The notes: generated by a model not told the origin, from the sequence alone. A DNA stretch of 64,000 nt from Microbispora sp. H11081 (GCF_012999535.1 NZ_JABBWV010000018.1:1-64000); one strand, 5' to 3'. Counted from the first letter of the stretch, positions 51,422 to 60,369 are shown. Program-made: numbers and translations.

Positions 51422-52345
51422 TCACGCCAGGAGCGCGGGGGCCAGCAGCCGCAGGTGCTCCAGCTGGAGGTCGACCGAGTCCGCGAGCGGCTGGACGCAC
51501 ACGTGGTCCGCGCCCGCGTCGTGGTGGGCGCGGATCCGCTTGGCGATCTTCTCGGGATCGCCCTGGGCCACGATGGCGTCGACGAGCCGGTCGCTTCCGC
51601 CGTCCGCGAAATCGTCGTCGGAGAAGCCCAGGTCACGGAGGTTGTTCACGTAGTTGGGCAGGGACAGATAGGCGGCGGTGTACGCGCGGGCGATCTCCCG
51701 CGCGCGGCCCGCGTCGGTCTCGAGCACCACCGCCTGCTCGGGCGCCAGCACAGGATCGGGGCCGAGGATCTCGCGCGCCTTCGCGGTGTGCTCCGGCGGC
51801 ACGAAGTAGGGGTGCGCCCCCTGAGCGCGCTCCGCGGCCAGTTCGAGCATCCCGCGCCGCAGCGCCGCCAGCAGCAGTGGCGGCGTCTCGGCGAGCGGCA
51901 CGTCGATGGACGTCCGGCTCATCGCGTCGAGGTAGTCGCGCATGTACGACAGCGGCGCGGAGTATTCGTGGCCCCGGCCGGTGACCATGGGCTTGTGGCT
52001 CACACCCAGGCCGAGCACGAACCGCCGGTCCCACGCCTCCGCGAGGGTCGCCGCGCCGTTGGCGGCGGCGACGGCGTCGCGGCCGTAGATGTTGGCGATG
52101 CCGGTGGCGACCTCCAGCCGCTCGGTCGCCGACAGCAACAGCGCGGAGTGCGTGAACGCCTCCCGTCCCGTGGGGGTCTCGCCGACCCACAGGGTGGGAT
52201 ATCCGAGTTCCTCGATCTCCGCGGCGGCCTTCCTGACCCGGGCCGCAGGGGTCACCGCCAGCGAGGACAGCCACACACCCGTACGGCCGAGGCGGCGCCT
52301 CAGCTCGGCGGCTCCGACGGTGGGCGGTCGCGTGCGCTCGGTCAT
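51422..52345 (-). CDS. LLM-class (luciferase-like, F420-type) oxidoreductase
   Basis: The 307-residue protein shows the bacterial-luciferase TIM barrel: GVWLSSL at strand 1, EIEELGYPTLWVGE, ATGIANIYGRDAVAAANGAATLAEAWDRRFVLGLGVSH (positions of the flavin-type cofactor pocket) and the C-terminal HHDAGADHVCVQPL. This matches the actinomycete TIGR03620-like F420-dependent group. Oxidoreductase substrate unknown. ATG 52345 has AAGGAG seven bases upstream; longer in-frame starts upstream are rejected for lack of such a site. Confidence 0.87.
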   Translation of the reverse strand: MTERTRPPTVGAAELRRRLGRTGVWLSSLAVTPAARVRKAAAEIEELGYPTLWVGETPTGREAFTHSALLLSATERLEVATGIANIYGRDAVAAANGAATLAEAWDRRFVLGLGVSHKPMVTGRGHEYSAPLSYMRDYLDAMSRTSIDVPLAETPPLLLAALRRGMLELAAERAQGAHPYFVPPEHTAKAREILGPDPVLAPEQAVVLETDAGRAREIARAYTAAYLSLPNYVNNLRDLGFSDDDFADGGSDRLVDAIVAQGDPEKIAKRIRAHHDAGADHVCVQPLADSVDLQLEHLRLLAPALLA

Positions 52346-52776
52346 CCGAAGGCTCCTTGCCTGTCGTGAGATGTGCCATGACGTCTGTCGTGAGATCGGG
52401 CGGGGGCGGTCCCCGGGCACGCCCCCACGGCCGGTCCGCTTCGCCGGGCGGGCGCCTCTCCACGGCCGGACGGCTTCGCCGGCGGGCGCATCGCAGCCCA
52501 GCATCGCATCGCACGTGCCCGTGGGCTCGGCACCTCCCTCGTGATCGGCTCACGTGTCGGCACGCAACCTCACCACCGTACGCCTTGCTCCCGGATTCTC
52601 CGGGTACGTCAGCAGATCCGGACAAATCGGCCGTATATCCAGAGGGTGACGACAGGTCCGTCAGGCGAGCCCACGAAACGGCAAAGGCCTGTCCTGCATC
52701 TTCTCGTCCTGCGGCGGGGCCGGCGTCGCCGCATGTCTCCTGGGAGCCGACTCGCTCACTCACCAGGAGGCAGAAC
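52346..52776. other. 431-bp intergenic region with short direct repeats
   Basis: No gene is supported. CTGTCGTGAGAT occurs twice 25 bp apart (52359-52370 and 52384-52395), just upstream of the luciferase-fold gene, and could be paired operator half-sites. The words CACGGCCGG and GCTTCGCCGG also each occur twice between 52426 and 52481. The right part near 52600-52650 is AT-richer and should hold the promoter of the lipoprotein gene. Confidence 0.5.
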
Positions 52777-53343
52777 ATGAGGAAACTGCTGTATGCCGGC
52801 GCGGTCGCGATCAGCCTGCTGGCCGCCGGATGCGGCGGTGCGGGCGACGACGCCAGCCGCGTCGCCAACAACCAGCTCAACGAGTCGCAGACGCCCGAGC
52901 CCGACGAGTCCCCCACGGGGACGACGCCGTCCGCCGGAATTCCCGCGTCGCCGACCTCCCCCATCCAGGTGTCCCCCTCGGGGCCCGCGCGCATCGACGC
53001 CGCGTCCACCTCGCTCGGCACCGTGCTGGTCGGCGTGGAGGGCCGCACGGTTTACCTGTTCACCAAGGACAAGGGCGGCGTCAGCACCTGCACCAAGGCC
53101 TGCGCCGCCGCGTGGCCGCCGGTGCTCACCGCGGGCGCGCCCCAGGCCGGCACGGGCACCCGCGCCGACCGCCTCGGGACGATCCGGCTGGAGGACGGCA
53201 GCACTCAGGTGACCTACAACAAGCACCCGCTCTACTACTACGCGAAGGACCAGAAGGCGGGCGACGTGCTCGGCCAGGACCTGCACGACTTCGGCGGCGA
53301 GTGGTACGCCGTCACGCCCGAGGGCAAGAAGGCCAAGCGCTGA
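52777..53343 (+). CDS. Lipoprotein with secreted-repeat (PF03640-type) domains
   Basis: A lipobox LLAAGC follows a short signal peptide. After a Thr/Pro/Ser linker, two repeats of the secreted-repeat family are readable: GRTVYLFTKDKGGVSTCTKACAAAWPPV and VTYNKHPLYYYAKDQKAGDVLGQDLHDFGGEWYAVTPEG in overview. The paired Cys in CTKAC probably form a disulfide. Such proteins occur near heme and redox proteins, but none is adjacent. ATG 52777 has AGGAGG six bases upstream. A strong terminator follows. Confidence 0.85.
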   Translation: MRKLLYAGAVAISLLAAGCGGAGDDASRVANNQLNESQTPEPDESPTGTTPSAGIPASPTSPIQVSPSGPARIDAASTSLGTVLVGVEGRTVYLFTKDKGGVSTCTKACAAAWPPVLTAGAPQAGTGTRADRLGTIRLEDGSTQVTYNKHPLYYYAKDQKAGDVLGQDLHDFGGEWYAVTPEGKKAKR

Positions 53344-53438
53344 CGCCTCGCGCGTCCCGGACCGCGGCCGAGCCGCGACCAGCACGAGGCCGGCGCCTTC
53401 CGGGGCGAATGACCTCATCTCCACTCCCTCTCCACGCG

Positions 53439-53485
53439 ATCCGCCCTCCCGTACGGCTTCCGGTCAGCCGTACGGGAGGGCGGAT
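53439..53485 (+). terminator. Perfect 19-bp stem terminator
   Basis: ATCCGCCCTCCCGTACGGC (53439-53457) pairs without mismatch with 53467-53485 around a 9-base loop, and is followed by TCGTCTGTCTT. It lies about 100 bases after the lipoprotein stop codon and insulates it from the GAF-domain genes. Confidence 0.85.
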
Positions 53486-53595
53486 TCGTCTGTCTTCGGA
53501 TCAGGGAGCGCGTCAAAAGCGCGCGGAGACCACTAGGCTTAGGACCACTCCGCCCTGTGTCCGCGGCCGCTTCATCATTTGAAAGTGGGCTCGCG

Positions 53596-54069
53596 ATGGC
53601 ATCGGACGCGTTGTCCGTTCTGGAGAACGTCCTCACCGGCATGGCCGGCCTGTTCGGGGTCGACGGCGCCGCGTTGATGCTGCTCGACGGTCAGGACCGC
53701 CTCCGCGCGGTCGGAGCGACCGACGACGACGGCGTACTGCTGGAGTCCGCCCAGGAGGCCGTGGGCGACGGTCCCGCCATCGAGAGCGCCGCCAGCGGCG
53801 GCCTCGTCGCGATCCACGATCTGCACGCCGAGAGCCCGATGGGGTTCCCGCACGTGGCCGTCCACGCCCCGCCGGTCCGGGCCGTCCTGTCCGTACCGCT
53901 CATCGAGGACTGCGAACTCATCGGCGTCCTCGACTTCTACGCCCGTGACGGGCGCGTCTGGGGCCGGTCGGAGACGCAGGCCGGTTCCCGTCTCGGCGAG
54001 CTGATGGTCATCGTTCTCCGGGTCCTGGCAGAGAGCAGGACTGATCGAGCCCTCTCCGGGCAGTTGTGA
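53596..54069 (+). CDS. GAF-domain protein
   Basis: The 157-residue protein is a single GAF domain: LENVLTGMAGLFGVDGAALMLLDGQDRLRAVGATDD, then VRAVLSVPLIEDCELIGVLDFYARDG. GAF domains bind small ligands or cofactors and act as sensors. There is no output domain, so it must work with a partner. ATG 53596 is used; an in-frame ATG at 53557 is possible. It is followed 66 bp later by a GAF-ANTAR protein and then a STAS protein, suggesting one signalling unit. Confidence 0.82.
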   Translation: MASDALSVLENVLTGMAGLFGVDGAALMLLDGQDRLRAVGATDDDGVLLESAQEAVGDGPAIESAASGGLVAIHDLHAESPMGFPHVAVHAPPVRAVLSVPLIEDCELIGVLDFYARDGRVWGRSETQAGSRLGELMVIVLRVLAESRTDRALSGQL

Positions 54070-54135
54070 TGACCGAATCGGCGCCTCTCCCACGGGCCAC
54101 GGCGGTGCGAGGTGAGGTTCACGAGAGGATACGGA

Positions 54136-54864
54136 ATGACCCATATCGATCCTGAGGCTCTGCTCACCAGCCTGAGACGTCTGCAGAAGGACAGGGCCGC
54201 GACCGGGATCGTGCACCACCTTGAGCGCATCGTCCAGGTGGTCGACCGGCTTTTCGGATACTCAGGGGCCGGACTGATGTTCGCCGAGGAGGACCGCACA
54301 CTCCGCTACCTCGTCGCGACCGACGAACGCGGCCGCAGCCTCGAACGCGCCCAGGCGGTGACGGGCCAGGGCCCGTGCGTGGCGGCGTACGTGGGCGACA
54401 CGGCGGTCACGTCGTCCGACGTACGGACCGACCGCCGCTGGCCGGTCCTGCCCGAACTGCTGCACCCCGAGGTGCGCGGCGTCGCGGGAGTGCCGATCAG
54501 GCTCGGCGGCGTGCCGGTGGGCACCCTGAACGTCTACCAGGACGCGCCGCACGAGTGGCAGGAGACCGACACCCAGGCACTCCACGCGTACGCCCACGTG
54601 ATCGAGCAGGTCCTCGTGGCGTCCATGGAGGCGGACGAGAAGGCGGTGCTCGCCGACCAGCTCCAGTACGCGCTGGACTACCGCGTCGTGATCGAGCGGG
54701 CCGTCGGCTATCTCATGGGCAAGCACGATCTGACGGCCTCGCAGGCGTTCACCGGGCTTCGCAAGCAGGCCAGGGACAGCAGGCGGAAGGTGTCCGAGCT
54801 CGCGGCGGAGCTGCTGGGCGAGCAGAACCCGAGGAATCTTGCGAATCCAGACCACGTCGTCTGA
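54136..54864 (+). CDS. GAF-ANTAR transcription antitermination regulator
   Basis: An N-terminal GAF domain (residues about 25-165; AGLMFAEEDRTLRYLVATDE, VAGVPIRLGGVPVGTLNVYQ) is joined to a C-terminal ANTAR domain (LDYRVVIERAVGYLMGKHDLTASQAFTGLRKQARDSRRKVSELA in overview). ANTAR domains bind paired RNA hairpins and prevent termination, so this is a one-component RNA-level regulator sensing a ligand with its GAF domain. ATG 54136 is preceded by GAGAGGA. Its 3' end overlaps the STAS gene by 26 bp. Confidence 0.9.
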   Translation: MTHIDPEALLTSLRRLQKDRAATGIVHHLERIVQVVDRLFGYSGAGLMFAEEDRTLRYLVATDERGRSLERAQAVTGQGPCVAAYVGDTAVTSSDVRTDRRWPVLPELLHPEVRGVAGVPIRLGGVPVGTLNVYQDAPHEWQETDTQALHAYAHVIEQVLVASMEADEKAVLADQLQYALDYRVVIERAVGYLMGKHDLTASQAFTGLRKQARDSRRKVSELAAELLGEQNPRNLANPDHVV

Positions 54865-55225
54865 GGCCGGCATCCTCGTCTCCGTGAGCGGCGACCTCGA
54901 CGCGTTGAGCGTGCCGGAGTTCCGCGCCCGCCTGCGGCTGACGCTGGAGACGCACCGGCCAGGGCGCGTCGAGGTCGACCTGGCCGGCGTCGGCTTCCTC
55001 GACTGCGCGGGCGCGCGGAGCCTCCTGTGGGCCGACGCGTGCGTACGGGAGTGGGGCGGCGGGGTGGTTTTCGTCCGCCCCGCCCCGCTCGTGCTGCGGC
55101 TGCTGCGACTGCTGGGGTTCGACGCGGTGCTGTCCGTCCGCGTGGCGTCGCCCGTGGTGCCGCCCGTGGTGCCGCCCGTGCCGCGTCCCCAGCCCACGGC
55201 CGAGGCCGGCCCCCGGCCCGGCTGA
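54839..55225 (+). CDS. STAS-domain protein (anti-sigma factor antagonist-like) lacking the phosphorylation serine
   Basis: The 128-residue protein has a STAS fold (ILVSVSGDLDALSVPEFRARLRLTLE; VEVDLAGVGFLDCAGARSLLWA). In SpoIIAA/RsbV-type antagonists the loop reads D-S-S-G with a serine phosphorylated by the anti-sigma kinase; here it is D-C-A-G, so that switch is missing. The tail carries a VVPPVVPPVPRP repeat. The TTG start at 54839 follows GAGG four bases upstream and overlaps the GAF-ANTAR gene, which implies coupled translation. Confidence 0.78.
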   Translation: MRIQTTSSEAGILVSVSGDLDALSVPEFRARLRLTLETHRPGRVEVDLAGVGFLDCAGARSLLWADACVREWGGGVVFVRPAPLVLRLLRLLGFDAVLSVRVASPVVPPVVPPVPRPQPTAEAGPRPG

Positions 55226-55252
55226 CCGGCCGTACGCCGCATGACCGGCTGT

Positions 55253-55297
55253 ATGTGGCGTCACGGGCGTACGTCGCGTCACGGCGGTACGCCACAT
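55253..55297. repeat. Inverted repeat between STAS gene and pyrD
   Basis: ATGTGGCGT (55253-55261) pairs perfectly with ACGCCACAT (55289-55297) across a 27-base loop that itself contains CGTACGTCGCGTCACGG-type copies of the surrounding words. It could act as a weak terminator or as a binding site upstream of pyrD. Confidence 0.45.
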
Positions 55298-55346
55298 GAC
55301 GGGCCGCGGCCCGGACGAGGCGTGACCGGGCGATAGTCTTGCCGTG

Positions 55347-56399
55347 ATGTATCGACTCGTGTTCACGCAGGTCCTGAGCCGCCTCGACGCGGAGACCGTC
55401 CACCATCTCACGGTCAGGCTGCTCCGCCTGCTCGGGATGTTCCCGCCTCTCGTGCGGCTGCTGCACCGGCTGCTCGCGCCGAGGGCGGAGTCGCTGCGCG
55501 TGCAGGCGTTCGGCGTCCACTTCGCCTCGCCGTTCGGGCTCGCCGCCGGGTTCGACAAGGACGCCGGATGCGCCGAGCCGCTCTCCGCGCTCGGCTTCGG
55601 GTACGTCGAGGTCGGCACGATCACCGCGCATGCCCAGCCGGGCAACCCTCGGCCGCGGCTGTTCCGCCTGACGGAGAGCCGGGCGATCGTCAACCGGATG
55701 GGCTTCAACAACGCGGGCGCGGCGGCGGCCGCCAAGCGCCTGCGCAGGGTGCGGCACATTCCGGCCGTGGTCGGCGTGAACATCGGCAAGACCAAGGTCG
55801 TGCCCGAGTCCGAGGCCGTGCGCGACTACGTGGCCAGCGCCCGCGAGCTGGCGCCGCTCGCCGACTATCTCGTGGTCAACGTGAGCTCGCCCAACACCCC
55901 GGGCCTGCGCGACCTGCAGGCCGTGGACCGCCTGCGGCCGCTGCTCGCGGCGGTCAAGGAGGCGGCCGGGCGCACCCCGCTGCTCGTGAAGATCGCGCCG
56001 GACCTGGCGGACGAGGACGTGGACGCCGTGGCCGAGCTCGCCGTGGAGCTCGGGCTGGCGGGCGTCATCGCGACCAACACCACGATCAGCCGCGAAGGGG
56101 TCGAGAGCACCGAGACGGGCGGCCTGTCCGGACGGCCGCTCAAGGCCCGCTCCCTTGAGGTGCTGCGCCGCCTGCGCCAGAAGGCGGGCGACCGGCTCAC
56201 GCTGGTCTCCGTCGGCGGCGTGGAGGACGTCGACGATGTCTGGGAGCGGCTGCTGGCCGGCGCCACCCTCGTGCAGGGATACACCGGCCTGATCTACGAG
56301 GGCCCCCTGTGGCCGTCGCGGATCAACCGCCAGCTCGCCCGCAGGCTGCGGCGGCACGGCTACGGCTCGGTCCGCGAGCTCGTCGGCCGCACCGCCTGA
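55347..56399 (+). CDS. pyrD: Dihydroorotate dehydrogenase (quinone), class 2
   Basis: The 350-residue enzyme has the class-2 N-terminal membrane-association helices (residues 1-45), then [46 protein letters not shown], the catalytic-base serine in [26 protein letters not shown] and [27 protein letters not shown] for FMN binding. It oxidises dihydroorotate with quinone in pyrimidine synthesis. GTG 55344 and ATG 55347 are adjacent; ATG is used here. It is not in a pyr operon; a copper-chaperone-like gene follows 29 bp later. Confidence 0.94.
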   Translation: MYRLVFTQVLSRLDAETVHHLTVRLLRLLGMFPPLVRLLHRLLAPRAESLRVQAFGVHFASPFGLAAGFDKDAGCAEPLSALGFGYVEVGTITAHAQPGNPRPRLFRLTESRAIVNRMGFNNAGAAAAAKRLRRVRHIPAVVGVNIGKTKVVPESEAVRDYVASARELAPLADYLVVNVSSPNTPGLRDLQAVDRLRPLLAAVKEAAGRTPLLVKIAPDLADEDVDAVAELAVELGLAGVIATNTTISREGVESTETGGLSGRPLKARSLEVLRRLRQKAGDRLTLVSVGGVEDVDDVWERLLAGATLVQGYTGLIYEGPLWPSRINRQLARRLRRHGYGSVRELVGRTA

Positions 56400-56428
56400 G
56401 TTCCCTCATCCCGGATATGGAGATCGCC

Positions 56429-56626
56429 ATGAGCGTGAAGACCTACACCGTGCAGGGCATGACCTGCGGCCACTGCGTAAGCTCGGTCAAGGAGGAGGTC
56501 GGCGAGATCCCCGGCGTCACCGGCGTCGAGGTCGACCTGGACAGCGGCCGGCTCGACGTCTCCGGTGACGTCGCCGACGACGCCGTGCGCAAGGCCGTCG
56601 AGGAGGCCGGCTACACCCTCGCCTGA
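56429..56626 (+). CDS. Heavy-metal-associated domain protein (CopZ-like)
   Basis: A 65-residue protein consisting of one HMA domain with the metal site MTCGHC and the typical ferredoxin-like pattern (KTYTVQGMTCGHCVSSVKEE, VTGVEVDLDSGRLDV, VRKAVEEAGYTL). It should carry Cu(I). ATG 56429 has GGAG six bases upstream; the ATG at 56417 is rejected. It follows pyrD closely, but no copper ATPase gene is near. Confidence 0.92.
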   Translation: MSVKTYTVQGMTCGHCVSSVKEEVGEIPGVTGVEVDLDSGRLDVSGDVADDAVRKAVEEAGYTLA

Positions 56627-56772
56627 GCCCGGCCGCGCCCTTGCCGTGCCCTTGCCGTGACCGGCCGGGCTGACGGCACGCCGCTCATGTGCGTGGAAAG
56701 TACGAGATCATGCGGGGGCGGGAGCAGCACGGCCCGCACCGACAAGCACTGTCAAGCGAGCGGCCCCCACGC

Positions 56773-57243
56773 ATGAGCGCGATCTACGACCAGGCCGACG
56801 GCGAGCGGATCGCCGTGGCGGACAGCGGTGACTCCGTGAGCATCGTCAACCGCTCCGCGAGGATCGTCATCGCGAAGAAGGACGCCCGCCGCCTCGCCGA
56901 GCGGGTCCTCGCGGCGGCGGGCCGGATGGCCGTCGTCCTGTTCCCGCCCGCCCTGCGGAAGGACACCCTGTCGGTCTCCGCCCCCTCCGGACGCTGGAAG
57001 GTCCGCGTCTCGCCCAAGAACGGCGCACGCGTTCTCGTGGAGGCCGACGCGCAGGGTCTCGGCCCGGACGAGGCCTACGAATTCGCGGCCGCCGTCGCGG
57101 TGGCCGCCCGCCACATCGGCGACGCCGAGGCCGCCGACCTGAGCCTGACCACGCGGATCCGCGAGGTCATCGACGCCCATCAGGGCCTGGACGCGGAGAA
57201 GGTCGCCGCCGCCATCGTCGCCGAGGTCCTCGACGGAACCTGA
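56773..57243 (+). CDS. Conserved hypothetical protein
   Basis: The 156-residue protein is not recognised. It has a beta-rich first half (GERIAVADSGDSVSIVNRSARIVIAKKDARRLAERVL; SVSAPSGRWKVRVSPKNGARVLVEADAQG) and a helical C-terminal half ending AAIVAEVLDGT. It has no signal peptide and no obvious catalytic motif. The ATG at 56773 gives a compact N-terminus; an upstream ATG at 56689 would add an unlikely basic stretch. It is a single gene, convergent with the hexosaminidase. Confidence 0.65.
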   Translation: MSAIYDQADGERIAVADSGDSVSIVNRSARIVIAKKDARRLAERVLAAAGRMAVVLFPPALRKDTLSVSAPSGRWKVRVSPKNGARVLVEADAQGLGPDEAYEFAAAVAVAARHIGDAEAADLSLTTRIREVIDAHQGLDAEKVAAAIVAEVLDGT

Positions 57244-57350
57244 CACCGGCCCCACCGCACACCAGAACGCGTCACCTGAGCACATCACCGGAAGGCGACG
57301 GCTGGGACGGTGCGGTTCAGGGATGGCGGGACGGCGGGCGTGGACTGGCG

Positions 57351-58988
57351 TCACATGCTGGGGCGGGTGGAGTCGGCGGACTGGCTGAGCTCGTGCAGGT
57401 GGCGCATCACGTCCTGCACGGCGACGTCGCCGGGGCGGTGGCGGCGCCATCCGGCGCCGCCCCGCTGCCACGGCCGGGGTCCGGACAGCGGGCGATACTC
57501 CACTCCGAACGCGTCCAGCCGCGCGAGGTGGGCGTCGAGACGGCGTAAGAAGTCCTCGGCGGCCGGGCCGCCGGTCCAGGCGATCTCGGCCGCCGCGCAG
57601 CCCCGGGGCCAGGCGCGGTAGTCGAGCGCCCGCCCGTCCGGGATGTGCTCGCTCCACAGCTGGAACTGGACGCCGACCACCCTGGCGCGCTCCTCCTCGA
57701 GCCACGCCGGCGGCGCGGGGGCGAAGGCCGCCACGTCGGCCACCGTGATCGCGTCGCCCAGACCGGCCGGTTCCTCCGGCGAGGCCGCCTCGGCGTAGTC
57801 GAAGTACATCGGGAAGACCGGCGTCGCCACCACGTCGTGCCCGGCCGCCGCGGCCCGGCGGCCGACGTGCTCGCCGCGCCACGGCATGACGATCGTGTCA
57901 GGCCGCAGCCCGCCGCTGACGAACGCCTCGTCCCACACGACCGTACGGCTGCCGCGTCCGGCCAGCGCGTCGGCGAGCCGCCGCAGGAACCACGCGTGCA
58001 GGTCGCCGACGCTTTCCAGGCCGAGCGAGGCCTGGTAGGCGGAGATCTCGGCCGACGCCGCCCAGTCGTCGAGCACGCACTCGTCGCCGCCGATGTGGAA
58101 GTACGGCACGTCGCCCAGCGCGTCGGAGATCTCGGCGAACACGGTGGTCAGGAAGTCGACGGTCGCCGGAAGCGGGGACAGGATCGCCGGCGAGATGCCC
58201 CACCGGTCCAGCACCTCGTAGCGCTCCCGTGGCCGGGCGGCCAGCGCGGGGTAGGCGGCCAGCACGGCGGAGGCGTGCCCCGGCACGTCGATCTCCGGCA
58301 CGACCGTGACCGCCCGCGCCCGGGCGTACGCCGCGATCTCCGTCAGGTCGGCCAGGGTGTAGTGGCCGCCGTGGGGGACGTCGTCGAAGGCCGGTTCCTC
58401 GCCCCTGTGGCTGGTGATCGTCCGCGGGCGGTGCGAACCCACCTCGTGCAACAGCGGGAACGCCCTGCTCTCCACCCGCCAGCCCTGGTCGTCGGCCAGG
58501 TGGAGGTGCAGCCGGTTCAGCTTGTGCGCCGCCATCAGGTCGATCATGCGCAGCACCTCCCGCTTGGGCAGGAAGGTGCGCGCCACGTCGAGGTGGGCGC
58601 CGCGCCAGGAGAACCCGGGGGCGTCCTCCACCCGGCCGCAGGGGACCGTCCAGGACGTTCCGGGCACGAGAGCCGACCTGAACGCCTCTGCCGGCAGAAG
58701 CTGCCGCAGCGTCTGCCCGGCGTAGAAGGCCCCCGCCGGGTCCGCGGCCGTGATCCGGACGCCGTCTCCCGCGATCGTCAGCGCGTACGCCTCCGGCCCG
58801 AGCCCGGGGTCCTCCGCCACCCGTACGGCCGCCGTGGCGGCGTCTCCGGGCCTCAGGCCGAGCACGGGGAGCGCGAGCCGTACGGCGTCGGCGAGCGGGG
58901 CGGGGCCCGACACGACGGAACCCGGCGCGATCTCGGCGGACCCGGCGCCCGTCTCGGTCAGCCTCGGCCGGGGAAGCAGGTGGTCCAT
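57351..58988 (-). CDS. Family GH20 beta-N-acetylhexosaminidase
   Basis: The 545-residue enzyme shows the GH20 pattern: SWRGAHLDVARTFLPKREVLRMID, NRLHLHLADDQGWR, VVPEIDVPGHASAVLAAYP, the catalytic Asp-Glu pair in YFHIGGDECVLDDW, TVVWDEAF and the closing Trp in QFQLWSEHIPDGRALDYRAWPRG. It removes terminal GlcNAc or GalNAc. There is no signal peptide from ATG 58988, so it is cytoplasmic and may act on imported chitobiose or muropeptides. An amidase gene lies upstream. Confidence 0.92.
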   Translation of the reverse strand: MDHLLPRPRLTETGAGSAEIAPGSVVSGPAPLADAVRLALPVLGLRPGDAATAAVRVAEDPGLGPEAYALTIAGDGVRITAADPAGAFYAGQTLRQLLPAEAFRSALVPGTSWTVPCGRVEDAPGFSWRGAHLDVARTFLPKREVLRMIDLMAAHKLNRLHLHLADDQGWRVESRAFPLLHEVGSHRPRTITSHRGEEPAFDDVPHGGHYTLADLTEIAAYARARAVTVVPEIDVPGHASAVLAAYPALAARPRERYEVLDRWGISPAILSPLPATVDFLTTVFAEISDALGDVPYFHIGGDECVLDDWAASAEISAYQASLGLESVGDLHAWFLRRLADALAGRGSRTVVWDEAFVSGGLRPDTIVMPWRGEHVGRRAAAAGHDVVATPVFPMYFDYAEAASPEEPAGLGDAITVADVAAFAPAPPAWLEEERARVVGVQFQLWSEHIPDGRALDYRAWPRGCAAAEIAWTGGPAAEDFLRRLDAHLARLDAFGVEYRPLSGPRPWQRGGAGWRRHRPGDVAVQDVMRHLHELSQSADSTRPSM

Positions 58989-59070
58989 GCCGCCGATGAT
59001 GCCAAACCCCACCGACAACCTCGCCACCCCTCGACAGCCCTCCTGGAAGCCGTCAGGGCGGGGCGGCGGT

Positions 59071-59113
59071 CCCCGGACGACCCCCGGACGACCCCGGACG
59101 ACCCTCGGACGAC
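59071..59113. repeat. Four copies of an 11-bp CCCCGGACGAC repeat
   Basis: Units lie at 59071-59081 and 59082-59092 (exact), 59093-59102 (one base shorter) and 59103-59113 (CCTCGGACGAC). They fill the gap between the hexosaminidase start and the end of the amidase gene. The period equals that of the array at 11576-11641. Confidence 0.9.
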
Positions 59114-59118
59114 GGGGG

Positions 59119-60036
59119 TCAGTGCGTGGAGGTGAGGTATTTCTCGAGGCCCTGCGCCAGGGACTCGGCCATGCGCTGGCGGAACGCCCGGTCCTTGAAC
59201 CTGGCGGCGTCCGTCGCGTTGCGCATGTTGCCGCACTCGATGAAGATCTTCGGCACCGTCGACAGGTTGAGCCCGCCGAGGTCGTTGCGGTAGTTCAGCG
59301 CCTGCTTGCCGATGTAGTTCGAGTACGGCAGGCCGGTGCCCTGATGGAAGGCGTCCCGCACGTCCCTGCCGAGCCGCGCCGACCTGTCCACCACCGCGTC
59401 GACCGGTCCGCCGATCTTCTTCGGCATGATGATGTGGAAACCGCGGAGGTTCGCCGCCGCGCCGTCGCCGTGGATGGAGATGGCCGCGTCCGCCTTGTTC
59501 TCGTTCCCGATGGCGGCCCGCCGGTCGATGCAGGGGCCCCACGCGGTCTTGCTCGACCGGGTGAGCTTGACCGTGGCCCCCTTGGCCTTCAGGAGCTTCG
59601 CGAGCCTGTTGGACACGTCCCAGGTGAAGGCCGCCTCGGTGTAGCCGTCGTTGGTCGACGTGCCGGTCGTGTCGCAGGCCTTCTTCTGGTTGGAGATGTC
59701 GACGAGCTTGTTGATCTCCCGGGCGTGGCGGAAGTTTCCGCCGTTGTGGCCGGGGTCGATCACGACGGTCCTGCCCGCCAGCGGCTCGGCGGCGGTCGCG
59801 GAGGCGGTGGCCGTACGGGTGCCGGGGACGGTCGTGATGTCCGTCTCGGACCCGGCGGGCTCGGACGCGCCCTGCTCCGACGTGCCGGATGCCCGGTTCT
59901 GGGTCGCGGCCGGCTGCCCCACCTGGGGCGTGGCGGGGGCGGAGGCCCCCGTGTCGGAGACCTCAGCGCCGCCGCAGGCGACGGCTCCGACCCCGCACAG
60001 GGTCAGGGCTGCGGCGGCGAGTGGTCGTCTGATCAC
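59119..60036 (-). CDS. N-acetylmuramoyl-L-alanine amidase (Amidase_3), exported
   Basis: The protein starts at GTG 60036 with a short basic start and hydrophobic segment ending AVAC, a weak lipobox, so it is secreted or lipid-anchored. After an 80-residue Thr/Ala/Gly-rich linker comes the zinc amidase domain: VVIDPGHNGG (His), HAREIN, ADAAISIHGDGA (His) and IFIECGNMRN (Glu). It cleaves the lactyl-peptide bond of peptidoglycan. GGGA lies eight bases upstream of the GTG. It is the gene upstream of the GH20 hexosaminidase on the same strand, and the two could cooperate in wall turnover. Confidence 0.88.
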   Translation of the reverse strand: MIRRPLAAAALTLCGVGAVACGGAEVSDTGASAPATPQVGQPAATQNRASGTSEQGASEPAGSETDITTVPGTRTATASATAAEPLAGRTVVIDPGHNGGNFRHAREINKLVDISNQKKACDTTGTSTNDGYTEAAFTWDVSNRLAKLLKAKGATVKLTRSSKTAWGPCIDRRAAIGNENKADAAISIHGDGAAANLRGFHIIMPKKIGGPVDAVVDRSARLGRDVRDAFHQGTGLPYSNYIGKQALNYRNDLGGLNLSTVPKIFIECGNMRNATDAARFKDRAFRQRMAESLAQGLEKYLTSTH

Positions 60037-60102
60037 GGTCGAAATCCCTTCCCGGAGGTATGGTCTCCCCAACCTAACCGGAACACCGTTGTGATCAGAC
60101 CG

Positions 60103-60369
60103 TTATGCCGGAAACCTGCCCGCCCATGCCGGCTCGGGCACCTCCTGCCGGTGCAGGAGAGCGGCCAGCTCACGGGCGTCCTCGGCGTCGAGGCCCAGCA
60201 CCACGCGGGGCCGTCCCCAGGGGTGGTCGATCGAGTGGGCGACGTAGCTCGCCACCGACTCGGCGACGTCCTCCCCGTTGAGCCCCCGGCTCTCCCTCCA
60301 GTGCGCCCAGGCCCGCTCCAGCTCGCCGGCGGCCCGCTGCGCGCACGAGACCAACTCAGGATCACGCAT
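60103..60369 (-). CDS. Small hypothetical protein
   Basis: An 88-residue acidic, mainly helical protein (AQRAAGELERAWAHWRESRGL; DAEDARELAALLHRQEVPEP) with a GRPRVVLGL strand in the middle. It has no signal peptide or known motif. The start at ATG 60369 is the only one available. It sits between the amidase and LacI genes on the same strand. Confidence 0.6.
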   Translation of the reverse strand: MRDPELVSCAQRAAGELERAWAHWRESRGLNGEDVAESVASYVAHSIDHPWGRPRVVLGLDAEDARELAALLHRQEVPEPAWAGRFPA

